From Trachythela sp. YZ-2020 (Eukaryota; Cnidaria; Anthozoa; Malacalcyonacea; Clavulariidae): 64,000 nucleotides of DNA. Shown here piece after piece: positions 33,660 through 45,179 of this stretch (within the stretch, counting starts at the first letter, position 1; each line of letters opens with the position of its first letter). The position numbers and the translations under genes are program-made. Below the pieces are notes generated by a model. The model did not search any database and was not told the origin of the DNA. It saw only the letters and a program-made list of their open reading frames with translations. The stretch is taken from the NCBI GenBank assembly GCA_016169945.1, contig JADLSH010000079.1:124001-188000 (forward strand). The letters are read 5' to 3'.

Positions 33660-35935
33660 ACATTTAAGTCCTGTATGGATTATTTCAAAAAGCAAGGGTT
33701 GACCATAAACACATTTATCTCAGATAGACATGCATCAATTGCCAACCATATGAGAACTGTGTTGAAAAATATATACATGTTATTTAAAGGCTGCGAGGTC
33801 CGGATACGGGAAAAATGTACTCGAAGTCGTGGAGGATTACGACTGAGGGCACAGTATTCCCCTACCCGGGCCGAGCTAAGCCATCAAATAACATTTTTAT
33901 TTTAGCAGTCCAAGCAATGAAATTGCAAGAAATTTAAACAAATTCAGCAAAATAATTTTATTATTTACAAATGACGCGCGTACGTCACCCCACTTCCGTT
34001 ACAAACATTTGGAATTCATTAACGTCTACACAATGTCAAAACTGTGGTCGAAACAAGTTCAAATATTTAAAACTATTTAATAGTTTGAGAGTTTAAAACA
34101 GCAAGGCGGTGAAACAAGATTAATAATTTGCAAATTTTCAAATGTTGTATTTTCAGACATTTGTCCTTCAATAAATTTATGAAATTCATCAAAGTTGTTT
34201 CCTTCATCCCTCTCTTCTGGGTAATAGAATATTTAAAAATAGCATTTAAAACCTTGACTATTTGCGAAATTTGGTCCGGTATCCGGTCAGCATAGCAGTA
34301 TACCGGACCGCTAGTAAGCCAATAAAAACGCACCATTTAACTGGATACCGGACCGCAAAAAAATAAAACACATTATTTTGATATCTGGCACTTAAAGAAA
34401 AGTAAATACAAATCCATTTTGATATGCATTTGTATCGACTTTCATGCATTATATGTAGCAGCAGGTGCTGAACTACATCGAGGGAGTGTTTATATATCTC
34501 TACTAGGCAGGATGGTCAGTTGCCGAGAGGCCATTCATAATATATACTTGTATTTATTATTTGTATGATTCAATGTCTGAACTGCCTAGCAAGGGTTTGC
34601 CTAGTCGGGATGGGAAATTCCCTCATAAACGTTCTAACCAGGCTAGGCAGGGGTGAATTTACATTCTGAGCATGTGCAAAACTTTAGCTTTCTCCTTCTT
34701 CTTTTAGCCTTCTCCTTCTTCTCGAAGCTGGATCATTTTTGTGACAAGTTCATGATCAATATTTGCAGAAATACGGAATGTATTTTCGAAAATAGCTAAG
34801 CAAAAAGACTGCGAATCATTGAACGAATGATCAAACCATGCGAGAATCACCTGCACTGGAGTGCAACATCAACATTTAGTGGCAATGGACTGGTGATATG
34901 GGCCAAATTCAAGTCATTTTTGGGACACGTTGTGAATACACATTCTGATCACAGTGATCCACTGTTCAACAAGTGTGGCCATTGCAGTGAGATTCCAGCT
35001 ACAAAGTGGCTCACAAAAGGTATATACAAATTATGGTTACTGTGCAGGTATCAGTTCAGTATTATTTGCATGTTATAAAACCACAGTTAGCCAAGCCCAG
35101 ATTCCATTTGAGAACATCATCCTGCATTAGACTTAAAGTAGGGATGCTCATGTTATGATCATTTTATATCAAGATTCACAACCCTACGAGAAAGTCTCTG
35201 CTGTATTGACAAACCCCAGACAGTTGAAATGAATCAAGCAGGCTTCTCCATTGGAACAGACAAGTTGCCTGGAGGTGTCCATAGTGTTCTAAATCAATTT
35301 GCCACCAAAACGATTGCATACTCTTATATTGGACAATACTGCAGGTTTGTGGCTTTGATGATAAAATCATCTGGTTTTAGTGAAGAATGTACTGTAAGGG
35401 GAGGCGAAGAGATGCTAAGACGTTGACTAGTAATGGGTTAGCTAATTGGTCATGGTAAGTTTATTTAGGATTTTACCCTACACACCTAAGATATTATTGA
35501 TTGTTTTCCAGCTATATTCTTGCTGTCGTGCATTTTAATGCAAATCTTCATCGTGACACACATACCAAAGAAGCTGACAATGCGGAACGAGTAAAGGGCA
35601 CTTATCCCAAGTTTAAGAATGATGCAGCAACGATTAGGAATGTTAAAATTTCACAAAAGTCTTGTAAGTACTATCTACAGTATGTATATAGATTACAGGT
35701 GCTTTTACTATTTTCACATGCTTCATCTGTAAATGGTAATTTTTCGTCAAATATCTATAGAGATAAATTGTTTTGATTTGTTACATATTCCTTTTTATCA
35801 TTGAAGCTCAAAGAAATGTCTCCAAAGCCAGTGGATTTAATGTTTGAAAAGCAAACAAGGCAGAGGCTCTCAAGAAAAGATTGGACAGACGTGGAATGGC
35901 CATCCTAGATGCCCCAGCAACCACCCCAGGTACTT
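33660..35935 (+). pseudogene. DDE-type transposase relic (ISL2EU/IS4EU-like), several exons
   Basis: Fragments in order on the plus strand: YFKKQGLTINTFISDRHASI (33675-33770), KIAKQKDCESLNE then IKPCENHLHWSATSTFSG with W-KFKSFLGHVVNTH and a CGHC motif (34790-35020), LPGGVHSVLNQFATKT (35175-35345) and LAVVHFNANLHRDTHTKEAD (35510-35665). The last block has a GT donor after SQKS. This matches a transposase-like family widespread in cnidarian and fish genomes, with TDRH-SI as a probable catalytic block. Naming it ISL2EU/IS4EU is from memory and tentative. One base is lost near 34828 (NE*SN versus IKPC), and a MITE interrupts the first exon. Inactive. Confidence 0.5.
33774..33902. mobile_element. 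MITE inside the transposase relic
   Basis: About 128 bp with inverted ends ATGTTATTT-AAGGC / ...AAATAACAT, and inner matches CGGATACGGG / CCCGGGCCG-type. It splits the ISDRHASI exon from the following exons. Confidence 0.45.
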
Positions 35936-36099
35936 ATTTCATACATTTCTTGGTATATCGTACCCATTAGCTTGCAATACGCCAATATACACCCAACCAA
36001 TTTATGCTGCATGAGGGTAGAGTATTTCATTCACTCTAATTCTAGTTGATTTTACTCCTAGGTAGTAGGGTACTGCCAGTTTATGGGCTAATAAACCAT

Positions 36100-36900
36100 T
36101 CACTTCATAACAGTTTCTGAAATGTTTGCGACTTTTTTACAGTATTACATGTTCTTGCACAGGAGGAACAAGCAAAAAAGAAAAAATGAAAGCGTAACGA
36201 AAAGGCTATTCCATTATGTAGATTATGCAAGAATCCTACGAAAGGGCAAAAATATGTTAAATACTGACCCAAAAACAAATAGAGCACAGTATTTGGGACA
36301 AAAGTGTGACATAAATTTTAATCAAATCGAAAATGTTTCGAGTTTTTTACTGTACATAATAAATAAATCTGTGAATTTATCAAAAAGGAAACCAACTATA
36401 TATTAATATTATCATGGATCACACGATAACAGGCTTGTAAAATTTCATTATCAGAAATCATCCAGATTCCCCCAACAGAGGAAATTCCAGTCAGCCGGAG
36501 GGGGACGGTATTACCTCTGGTAATAGTAAAATGTACTAACTAGGACATAAGAGGGCACAAACTATTCCTGAACAGCTGATGTTCAGAAAATCAATTTATT
36601 GACAGTCCCTTACCAAACAATTTGGAAGCATGCGAGAGGTGATATTTATATTTCTCAGTCAGATTCATCAACATAGCCAGCAACATAGCCATGTAGGTAC
36701 ATGCAGGCATAGGTTCTTTCATTGCCGAGGAATCGATAAACCATCCTCGTAAATCATCTGTACGAGACACTGGGCAGGAATGTAGAAATCGGACAACAAT
36801 TTGTTAAATGCCAATACAAAATGATTTTGTCTTTTACTGTCACATGTAATAATTTTATAGTGTCTACTTAATAATATCACAAGTAATTGAGCAGTAAATG
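36100..36900. other. spacer, no gene recognised
   Basis: Non-coding, AT-rich. The open frame at 36122-36406 shows only charged low-complexity residues and no recognisable domain. Confidence 0.4.
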
Positions 36901-36946
36901 CATTTCTAACCTGTTCTCTCCCTCCAGTTGGCGATATTCGGCCTTA

Positions 36947-37573
36947 AATTTTGGTTTTATTGTTATCTTCAGACATCTTTAAACTGCACTTTTGCAAACA
37001 AAAGCAATTAAATCCTGGGTGTTGCGTTATACATTTACCATCGTGCATGACTTCGTCGTAGCCTTCCAACTCAGAACAGCAATAGCACTCGTAGCTGTTA
37101 TGAAGTAGTTCTACACTACAGTTACCACAATTACACCTGCAACAAAATTACAAAAATAAAACATTTCACTTCGGCCAAAAGCAGCTAGAGCAACAGAGCA
37201 TGTCAAAGCGACTACCTTACAGCAAACATCGCGTACTGAAATGACAAATTATAACGAATTTTTAATAGACTTTGATATAAATTCCTTACCATTCGCTTAT
37301 ATCTACAGAACTATTTAATCTTTTGCCGAGTGTTTTTTCTACTTCTAAACGAACCTGTTCTTCTTTGTGGTAGTTTTTAGCCAGGCTTGGTCAGCTAAAG
37401 GTTGATCGGCCTATTATGCAATACCCGAACAACCATCGTCTTCGAGCTCTGGAGTATTGACGATTATCATCATTTAATTATTCATCCTCTATGACACATT
37501 CAGGAATGAGGTTTACGTCGGGGTCATCAGATTGATAACTTGCATCAGAATTATCCGATTCACTGCTGGACAT
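36947..37573 (-). pseudogene. P2X7-type intracellular zinc-binding domain gene, degraded
   Basis: Minus strand. The first part (from 37573) is an acidic Ser-rich start MSSSESDNSDASYQSDDPDV. After a frame-disrupted stretch comes NYHKEEQVRLEVEKTLGKRL...VDISEW with donor GTAAGG near 37290. The last exon (about 37138-36947) gives CNCGNCSVELLHNSYECYCC, CITQHPGF and NCFCLQKCSLKM before a stop. The W-C-x-C-G-x-C / E-C-x-CC / C-I-T-x-H-P-G-F pattern is the cysteine-rich cytosolic domain of P2X7 receptors, which in cnidarians also occurs in many short non-channel proteins. No membrane segment is seen. It lies next to the transposase relic and may be its partner gene. Confidence 0.5.
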
Positions 37574-37599
37574 GATCGCTGTATAATACTTATTTGCAA

Positions 37600-38570
37600 T
37601 TGAAAGGTTTTTGGTAAAATACAGTCCTCCTCGGGATCGAAAATAACAACACATCGAACAACAAAGCAAAACACCAACTGCCTTGCGTGACGTCAGAAAA
37701 GCGCGTTAGGCCCAGACTCCTAACTCCGCGTCAATGGGCCACGAGATGCCATATTTAACACGCCATAAAAACCACCCAAAATTCTAAAAAAATTTTTCAC
37801 TAAAACACTGTAAATAGGTAGTAGATCCGATAATACGAAAAAAAGAAATTGTGCGCGGGGCACTTTAACCAATAAAATATCATCTTCATATACCACATGA
37901 TAAAACGAACCACACACAGATCCAACTGCAAAGTGAATCATGTTGATGTACATATATGTTGTTGTTTTATAATTTCAAATTCACATTAACCAATATTGAC
38001 GGCAATAATACCATTTAAAATCACACCTTTAAGACGTAAACAGAATGAAGAGCATTGATCCTAGTCTCAATTTACTAACAGTAACACTGATTTGGTTACT
38101 AACAATATTGCATAATCGTGGCTGTTTTCTGACATCTGCAGATGATGTTGTCTGTATATTAATATCTTGAAGGTATCTTGCCCACAATTCGACCTTTTCA
38201 TTGTAACTGTTACACGCTACGCTTAGCTTTCCACGGTTAACACTAGCAAATAATTTTACTACATGATTTGTGCCACGCCAGTTCACTTTCCATATAGATT
38301 CATCAGATAACCAATATATTTGACGTAACATAAGTAATTATTATATGGAGATTTTAAGTCTGGAAAATGAAGTGGCCTTTTCCGGTCAGCCGCGTCTTAT
38401 ATTTGGTTTCTGATTCGCTTGATGAAATTTTGAATCTTTTAAACCGTTTTTCTTTTTACCCAATTTAGTTTCCTGCCAGAAGAACTTCGGCTTTTTCTCC
38501 TCTCCATAATAGGAAAGACAGCGTTTTTAATATTATAGACTTTAATTCAGCGTCGGCCACGGACATATAG
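37600..38570. other. spacer, no gene recognised
   Basis: Minus-strand open frames near 37720-37953 and 38029-38331 show no recognisable domain or splice structure. Nothing is called here. Confidence 0.35.
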
Positions 38571-38573
38571 AAC

Positions 38574-38683
38574 AAATTGAGGGTTGCTTCGCGTGTGCCT
38601 AAAAGATATAAACAAAATATATAATACTTAATATTAAACAAATTGAGGGTTGCTTCGCGTGTGCCTAAAAGATATAAACAAAA
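38574..38683. repeat. 48-bp direct repeat
   Basis: ACAAATTGAGGGTTGCTTCG...GATATAAACAAAAT occurs twice, at about 38574-38621 and 38637-38684, separated by ATATAATACTTAATATTA. That AT-rich separator recurs at about 38929-38945, so the piece between looks like an insertion that duplicated both a target and part of its flank. Confidence 0.7.
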
Positions 38684-38720
38684 TCTCGACGTTTCGAGCT
38701 AAAGCCCTTCGTCAGGAGAA
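38684..38720 (-). ncRNA. hammerhead ribozyme-like motif, Penelope type
   Basis: The minus strand reads CTC-CTGACGA-AGGGCTTTAGCTC-GAAAC-GTC-GAGA. Core CUGACGA (38709-38715), stem II GGGC/GCUC with loop UUUA, GAAAC (38691-38695), cleavage triplet GUC (38688-38690), and stem I UCUC/GAGA. Stem III is minimal (no loop), as reported for Penelope-like elements, where such motifs may act as dimers. Confidence 0.6.
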
Positions 38721-39214
38721 ATTAGTAGACAGAAAAACACATTACATCAGCTTTTATAGCAACGCTATAAAAGCTGTCACGTGAACAAAATATTAACCAA
38801 TGAAAATAAAGTAGTCATAACAATCATAACAAAATAGAATTAATATGTAAAGATATAGACTGCGTGCAGGCTTCGGCCCGATTATAGGGTCGAAGGCCTG
38901 AATTAAAGTATATAATAAATTAAAGTCTATAATACTTAATATTATGTGTGTGGCATAGGTATTTTAAGGTTAATATATCACTACAACGTGATTTGTACGC
39001 ATCGGACATATTGCTCAAACAGAATACAGCAACTCTCACAAGTATGCTAGAGCCAAACCATTCATATTTTTATACATTAATATCGCCATTTGTTCCTGGC
39101 GTCTACTTTCCTTTTTTTCCCAACCGAATTCATTCAGTATGTCAATAAACCGATATTGATATCCTCTTCTGGCAATTATACAGACAGTTTACAATCAAAA
39201 ACGAAATTCTTTAC

Positions 39215-39385
39215 ACTACAGCAAGATAAGATAAGACCAAGTAAGACCAAGATAAGACCAAGATGAGACCAAGATAAGATAAGACCATGATAAGATAAGA
39301 TAAGACCAAGATAAGACAAGACCAAGATAGGATAAGACCAAGATAAGGTAAGACCAAGATAAGACTTGATAAGATAAGACCAAGC
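39215..39385. repeat. minisatellite of GATAAGACCAA-type units
   Basis: Imperfect units of 11-21 bp built from GATAAGACCAA. Open frames across it on the minus strand are repetitive Leu/Ser/Ile and not genes. Confidence 0.9.
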
Positions 39386-39399
39386 CAATGGTTCATTTA

Positions 39400-40835
39400 T
39401 AATTTCATAGTGATTCAGCTTCCCAATAAGAATATATTGCTCAACTGTATCAAATATCTTACTCAGGGGGGGCTGATTATATGGAGGAAATTTAACCCGG
39501 TTACTGGAGTGTGGAAAAGGGGGGGAGTGAAAAACAGTGCCTTCCTAAAATCGATCAAGGAGTAAAAAACATGACTTATTTGAAATTAACAATGAAACAC
39601 ATTTATTCTACGCCATGCTCATAACCACACGAATAGACTCACGCGGTAGACTTGACTGATTTTCCCACTTCCTGGTTTCATTCTCCCTCATTTCCATAAT
39701 CTCAGCCAGATCTGAATTTTTTTAATGTATTGGCCCCATATTCAAGAACAAGACACTGTAGATTAAGGAACCGTTATCTACCACTTGGTACCACGTTCTG
39801 TGTGATTCTCACGTCGTGTTACCTAAATTTGCATGGTTAATGTACAAACTGAGTGCTGACACGGAAGAATGGTTTGAACGGAAACCATTCAGTAAACAAA
39901 TTATGGTAAGCTGTAAAACATGGAATCTGGAATTTTGGAATCTTGGAATTTTTGAACATTGGAATTTAAAATCTTACATCATTTCCAAGTATATAATTCG
40001 CTTATATATTTTGTCATTTAAAATTTTTGACACAGAATGCGTCATTTGGCATAACGTTTGTAGATCGTTTTCTCTAGATCATCTGCAATTTCCGTAGTGT
40101 TAGCGACCTAAATCCTCCGTTGTTATAAAGCTTTATACATGTGTCTGAAATAGGTGTGCACCTTTGAGGCTTTGCATTGCCATTGCAACAAGAAAGACGA
40201 AAGAGAGTGCTTTTGCACCCTAGCCTTTGCAAACTAGAGTCATTCTTACACATGCTTTGCCTTTGCGCGTTTTATGTAGCAAATTGTTTATCGCACTTCT
40301 GAAGCTGGTGTTGACAACTTATTTCTGACAATAGGGGTATTTCAATCTAATTTGATTGACAATAGATTTTGTTGGTCTGTATCACTTAATTTAGAGCAAT
40401 GTAACACTAAAATGCCAAATTTGGCACTGAGCTTAAGCGTTCGTACCATTATGCCTGTAAAAATACCATTATGTAGCATTATGCCTGAGTACCATTATGC
40501 CTGTAAAAATATTGCTTTCTGTCTCCAAGGTCCCATTTTGGACACGTTTCTATAGCTTTATAACACAGACAATTTAGGCTGATAACCCTACGGAATGATG
40601 TTGCAAAAACGATCAACAAACAACATGCAAAATAACGCATTCTGTGTCAAAATTAAAATTGATGTGATTTTATAAGATTCAAAAATTCTTACATTCCGGA
40701 ATTCCAAGATTGCAAATTCTAGATTCCATGTTTTACAGCTTACCGGTAAATTATTATCTCCACAGTACTATAGAATTGACCAAGTGCCAGCCTTTGATAT
40801 ACTTTAGCAAGCTTGTTAGGTCACTATCTACGAAA
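39400..40835. other. spacer, no gene recognised
   Basis: Non-coding. A local repeat of ACCATTATGCCTGTAAAAAT occurs twice near 40446-40512. Confidence 0.4.
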
Positions 40836-40920
40836 ATGCTGAATTTAAGTTTCTTGGTCCTTTGCATACATGTTCTTGGACTTGGTGCCAACTACATTGC
40901 TAATCAACCGCCATTTGAAG
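40836..40920 (+). CDS. signal-peptide first exon of a secreted protein, partial
   Basis: ATG at 40836 starts a hydrophobic leader (MLNLSFLVLCIHVLGLGA) followed by NYIANQPPFEG. The exon ends at a consensus donor (GAAG|GTAAGT). This is a typical 5' exon of a secreted or membrane protein. I could not identify the next exon downstream, so the product is unknown. The nuclease at 60.9 kb on the same strand is a conceivable but unproven partner across a repeat-filled intron. Confidence 0.4.
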
Positions 40921-40924
40921 GTAA

Positions 40925-42575
40925 GTAACACTCCTTCAATGATATATGATAGACGACCTTTGTTAGAAAGGGATACAGATAGAGGTTCTTTTTAACGCAT
41001 CGTATATATTCAGTGGAAAGTCGACGTTGCTGTACGAGCTTCAATAAATCTTCATAAAATTGTTTAATCTCTATCTCAAGAAGCTAGAAATTTGTACAGA
41101 AAAATTTTAGGCTATAACAGCGATAAAACCACAACAAATGATTTAAATCTGGCAAATATTTAAGTAAATTTGTAGATTTATTCTCGACCAAGCTGATGAA
41201 TGTCGCTAACCATGGGTTAAAATTTGACCCACTGTTTTGGCTTATGTATGTATTTCTGCACGTCTGTTAATTTCAAAACTCCAGAAAATAAAACTTCACT
41301 AGATCCAGACGAAATTTCTGGAAAAATTTATAAAGGACTTTATAAAGGAGCGGAGACGAAGCGAACATGGCTGACAACGATGAATTTTCGTCATAGTACA
41401 AACCTCTGGGAAAGTGACAAACTATCGGAAAAAATCTTCGCCTGAAAGCTTAATTTAAGGCAAAAGTGGAGTCAATTTTGTTATTGGAAATGGGAAGGGC
41501 TAGTCTTTTAACAGCGCTTAGACTTTTACAATAGGATTACTTTACAATTCAAGCATAAGACGACTACGAACAGCCTTTGTCGAAGGAGCCACTTGATATT
41601 TCAAGCGACAGGAAATGGTCTCAGCCTAGGTAATTAAGGCAGTGACTGTTGAAAATACATTGAACGAAATATTGTGAGATTTTAACCCATTTTAATAATA
41701 ATATTATATACAGATAAAACGTTTCTTGTGATAAAACTTACAAAACATCTGGTGAAGTCATGGTCAAGTGACTCAAGTCACGCCATCAGATCATGCGACT
41801 ATATTAACCAGTCATAGTCGATAGTAATAATAATAATAGAAACTTTATTAACCCTTTACAGGGTAAATTTTAAAATACCACTCATAGCGTCACTGCTCGT
41901 TTAGGGTTATATTTTGAGAAAATTGTCTGATTGAACAGATAATGAGTTTGGATGTTTGACAGAATGTTTTTTTCAGCAAATTTTGCATATCTTAGTGCTG
42001 GTTGACATATATTTACTTGTTGCTGTAGTGCTAAGGGGTTTTAGTTGATTTTTATGGCAGCTTGCGGAGGAGGGCAGGGGTGGTTGTGCTGAAGTAATAT
42101 AGAGTACTGCGGCTGCATGAGAATACTGAAAATGAAATTAGTCATAACAATGTTATATTATAATGACATTTAACAAATATAAAATTCTATATTACTTGAA
42201 AGAAAGGAAATTCTATATTACTTGTACAGTTCCCTTGTTTCCATGGGTTCTACGTACTGAAGCCAGTGTCTTACATTGTTGACAATGACCCTAACTTAGC
42301 TTAGCTTACGTTAAGTTACGATAATGTTGTTGAATCAATGTGAAAGTCTTTGAAGCAGTCTCTTGCACTACTCAGGCACAAGCAAACATTGGGCTTGATG
42401 CAATATGTTCTAATGCCTTGCAATGTCGCCATCGATTGTTTGATACCTTGTTCTTTGGCTATTGTGAACGGTATTATCTGAACATACAATCTCTAAATTT
42501 TCAATGTCATTTTCTTGAATAGTGCAACTTGGTGAATATCAAGATTTTTCTCGAAATCTCGTTCGATAAGATTAA
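40925..42575. other. spacer, no gene recognised
   Basis: Non-coding. Contains a (TAA)n run near 41826 and a duplicated AAATTCTATATTACTTG (42181-42225). Confidence 0.4.
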
Positions 42576-42579
42576 TAAT

Positions 42580-42832
42580 AGATGGAATACTCGAACGGAA
42601 ATTTATATACATATTTTAGACCTACAATAGCCAGGAGCAGTTGCGAAACATGCAACTTAGGCCTTCTGCCCTAACGACTACTAGACTCTGTAGCAGAATT
42701 GGTTAGAGCGCTGCACCGGAATTGCAGGGCCGTAGATTCAATTCCTGCCAGAGGGCCTAATTTGCATTTTTTGAAACTGCTCTTGGCTAGGTCTAATATA
42801 TATATATAAATTTCTGTTCGAGTATTCCATCT
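42580..42832. mobile_element. foldback element with tRNA-like core, copy 1
   Basis: Long imperfect inverted arms (AGATGGAATACTCGAACGG... and ...CTGTTCGAGTATTCCATCT) enclose a core with a pol III A-box-like TAGCAGAATTGG (42691-42702) and B-box-like AGATTCAATTCC (42734-42745). The core resembles a tRNA head but has no proper acceptor stem, so it is not a functional tRNA. Confidence 0.65.
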
Positions 42833-43036
42833 ACTAACACCTTCTACTTGGTGAATATACAGTAGTCATCATCTTCAAGCTTTGGCTACTCCGAATCTGA
42901 ACGTAGCTCTAACATATACTAAACTTCCTCACCCATCGTATATCATCTTCTTCTTCGCTTCTCCGCCTCCGTCCTTGATTGCCTGCAGAACAAAGTTATC
43001 CTAATGAATAAATATTAAAGATATGAATAAATTTGA

Positions 43037-43295
43037 AAGGTTTTTGTAGATGGAAATTATCGAGTGTAAATTCTATACGTTTATTAGACCTAACCAGGAA
43101 CAGCTGCGAAAAATGCAACTATAGGTCCCTGCCAGGAATTGTACCTGCGGGGCCGCAGGGCCGCAGGCTTAATCGCAGGGCCGCAGATTCAATTCCTGCC
43201 AGGGACCTATAGTTGCATTTTTCGCAGCTGTTCCTGGTTAGGTCTAATAAACGTATAGAATTTACACTCGATAATTTCCATCTACAAAAACCCTT
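43037..43295. mobile_element. foldback element with tRNA-like core, copy 2
   Basis: Nearly perfect palindrome about 258 bp long: AAGGTTTTTGTAGATGGAAA...TAGACCTAACCAGGAACAGC pairs with its complement at the right end. The centre keeps the B-box-like AGATTCAATTCCTGCC (43185-43200) and a GCAGGGCC repeat, while the A box is lost. End motif CTCGA-TATTTCCATCT relates it to the element 460 bp upstream. Confidence 0.75.
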
Positions 43296-43299
43296 CAAC

Positions 43300-44045
43300 T
43301 ATCCTAATGAATACAGTTTTACTGCCATATTGATAAAACCATTGAATACATATATACAAAGCGGCCTCCTGGCGGAGTTGTCGGCTCCTCCTAGGAAACA
43401 TTTCGGATTAATACAAATCCCTATGTTGCACTTGACCCCCCGCCCCTTACTCCCTTCAGCCTGATACTTTTTGGGGGCCCTTGACTGAAAATACTGGCTA
43501 TGTAACATAGCAAAATCTTTTAATTTAGCTGGTATTTTATGCAACCCAAAATTGTTATTGCCCTATGGCGACAAATTATTTTGAACCCTCTGAGGTGCTT
43601 GAATGATAGAAGCTATTTAAATTAGCTGACCAGGTTAACCTGTATAATTATAAATATTGTATATTATTATTATTAATATTATTATTACTAGCCAGGGTGG
43701 CAATTTTTTTGCGGACAAAAATATTAAAGGCGCCCATGCCACTCAAGATATCCTTTTGCTATACTATCTATTCTGAGGTAAAACAATCACCTTCCGAAAA
43801 GTCAACATTTTACATCGCTTCAAACTTAAATTGGCAGCCATAATAAGAATATATGGGTGCCAGTACTTCATGTTAGCAACGTGAAAATATTTACATATAC
43901 AAAGCATGCAGAGAAAAATAGTTTTCTTCCATTTCGCACCAAATGGCGGAAGGAAAATCAGTGTATTTTAAACGAAGCTTTACTTTATTTGTGCTTTATC
44001 GTTTACCGAAAAACTGGTTTAAAAGTTCTATTTTAGCAGAGGTTA
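43300..44045. other. spacer, no gene recognised
   Basis: Non-coding, with a (TTA)n run near 43665. Confidence 0.4.
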
Positions 44046-44047
44046 TC

Positions 44048-44168
44048 GGGGATCGGTTGTATAAAAAAGTAGTTAAAGTTAACTATAAGTAATGCGAAAG
44101 TTAACCACTATATAACTACAAAAAGGGTAGTTAAAATTCGGTTAAGACCTTTATACAACCGGCCCCTG
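44048..44168. mobile_element. MITE with GGTTGTATAAA ends
   Basis: Inverted ends GGGGATCGGTTGTATAAA and TTTATACAACCGGCCCC enclose a TAGTTAA-rich interior. Total about 120 bp. Confidence 0.65.
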
Positions 44169-44663
44169 GACTACTAAACGTAAGTTTAAGCGAGTTCAAT
44201 TCAATAGTTCGCGAGAAAATTGCTTTCGAGTTGAGACAGAAGTGAAGCAAATTTGGCAAAAAGCTAGCCTAATTATCAGACGGTTCGTTGTCGTCTCTCG
44301 CTTCCCCTATCCGTCTGATGGACTTCACCGGATATTGTACTCCTGCGAGTGTTTTATTTCGACCAATCACAGAGAGGGTTTCAATTTTTGGGAAGTGAGG
44401 TATGTCAGGAATGTTAAACAAACTATTGTGAATGTTGTCAATGGGTGCAGTCGAAGCAATTTGAAGGAAATATTTTAAATTTGTGCTGTGTGTGCAACGG
44501 AATTATTGAAGTTTAAGGTGGCTCCCTAGGGTTTTTACTAAACACTACAATGCTGCATAAAATCGACAACCCAACAATTACTTTGCGCGATAAGAGGATG
44601 AAATTTTCACCAAACATACATTATATTATTTCGAAGATTTTAAAACCGCGACTTTGCGCTAAA

Positions 44664-44687
44664 ACTCTGTTACCATGGTAACAGAGT
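44664..44687. repeat. 24-bp perfect palindrome near the left end
   Basis: ACTCTGTTACCA followed by its exact reverse complement, about 150 bp inside the left terminus. Possible subterminal binding site for the transposase, or a hairpin in the 3' UTR. Confidence 0.8.
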
Positions 44688-45179
44688 ATCTTCAATGCTG
44701 TGCATTTTTTCCCTTTTCTTAGCCATTTTGAAGATTTGCTTCGGTCAAATTTTTTTAAAGTTTGCATATCAAATATTAGGTATTCAATTATTCCCTTGCC
44801 ATGTTTTAAAAAAATTAAATCGATAGGTTTACGAGCAATGTACGAAAAAGTAAAAAATATACATTAAAAAAATTTCCTTCGATTGAATTTCGTGAAAATT
44901 GGTATTTAGGTTAACGATAGTAACATCTTCACCAGCATGAAATTTAAAAAAAATTCACCGAAGGAACTACAAGAAATTCAATGTTGTGTTTTTGAGTTTT
45001 CGCTGATATAATTTTTCAAAATTTACGGTTTCGCGCGAGATGTCGCGCTTGTATTTTGGGGGAAAAGAGAACACGCAAGACATTTCACATTGTTAATTGA
45101 AAAAAAAAACAAGTCTAACCGCTCGGACTATGGCGATATATAAACCAATTGGCCGAATTTGAGATTATATTGTAAATAC

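Noticed and set aside
39176..39396. Minus-strand Leu/Ile/Ser-rich ORFs that look like membrane proteins
   Set aside because: They are translations of the GATAAGACCAA minisatellite.
42680..42760. Possible tRNA gene
   Set aside because: A- and B-box-like motifs are present, but there is no acceptor stem or proper anticodon arm, and the segment is the core of a foldback element.
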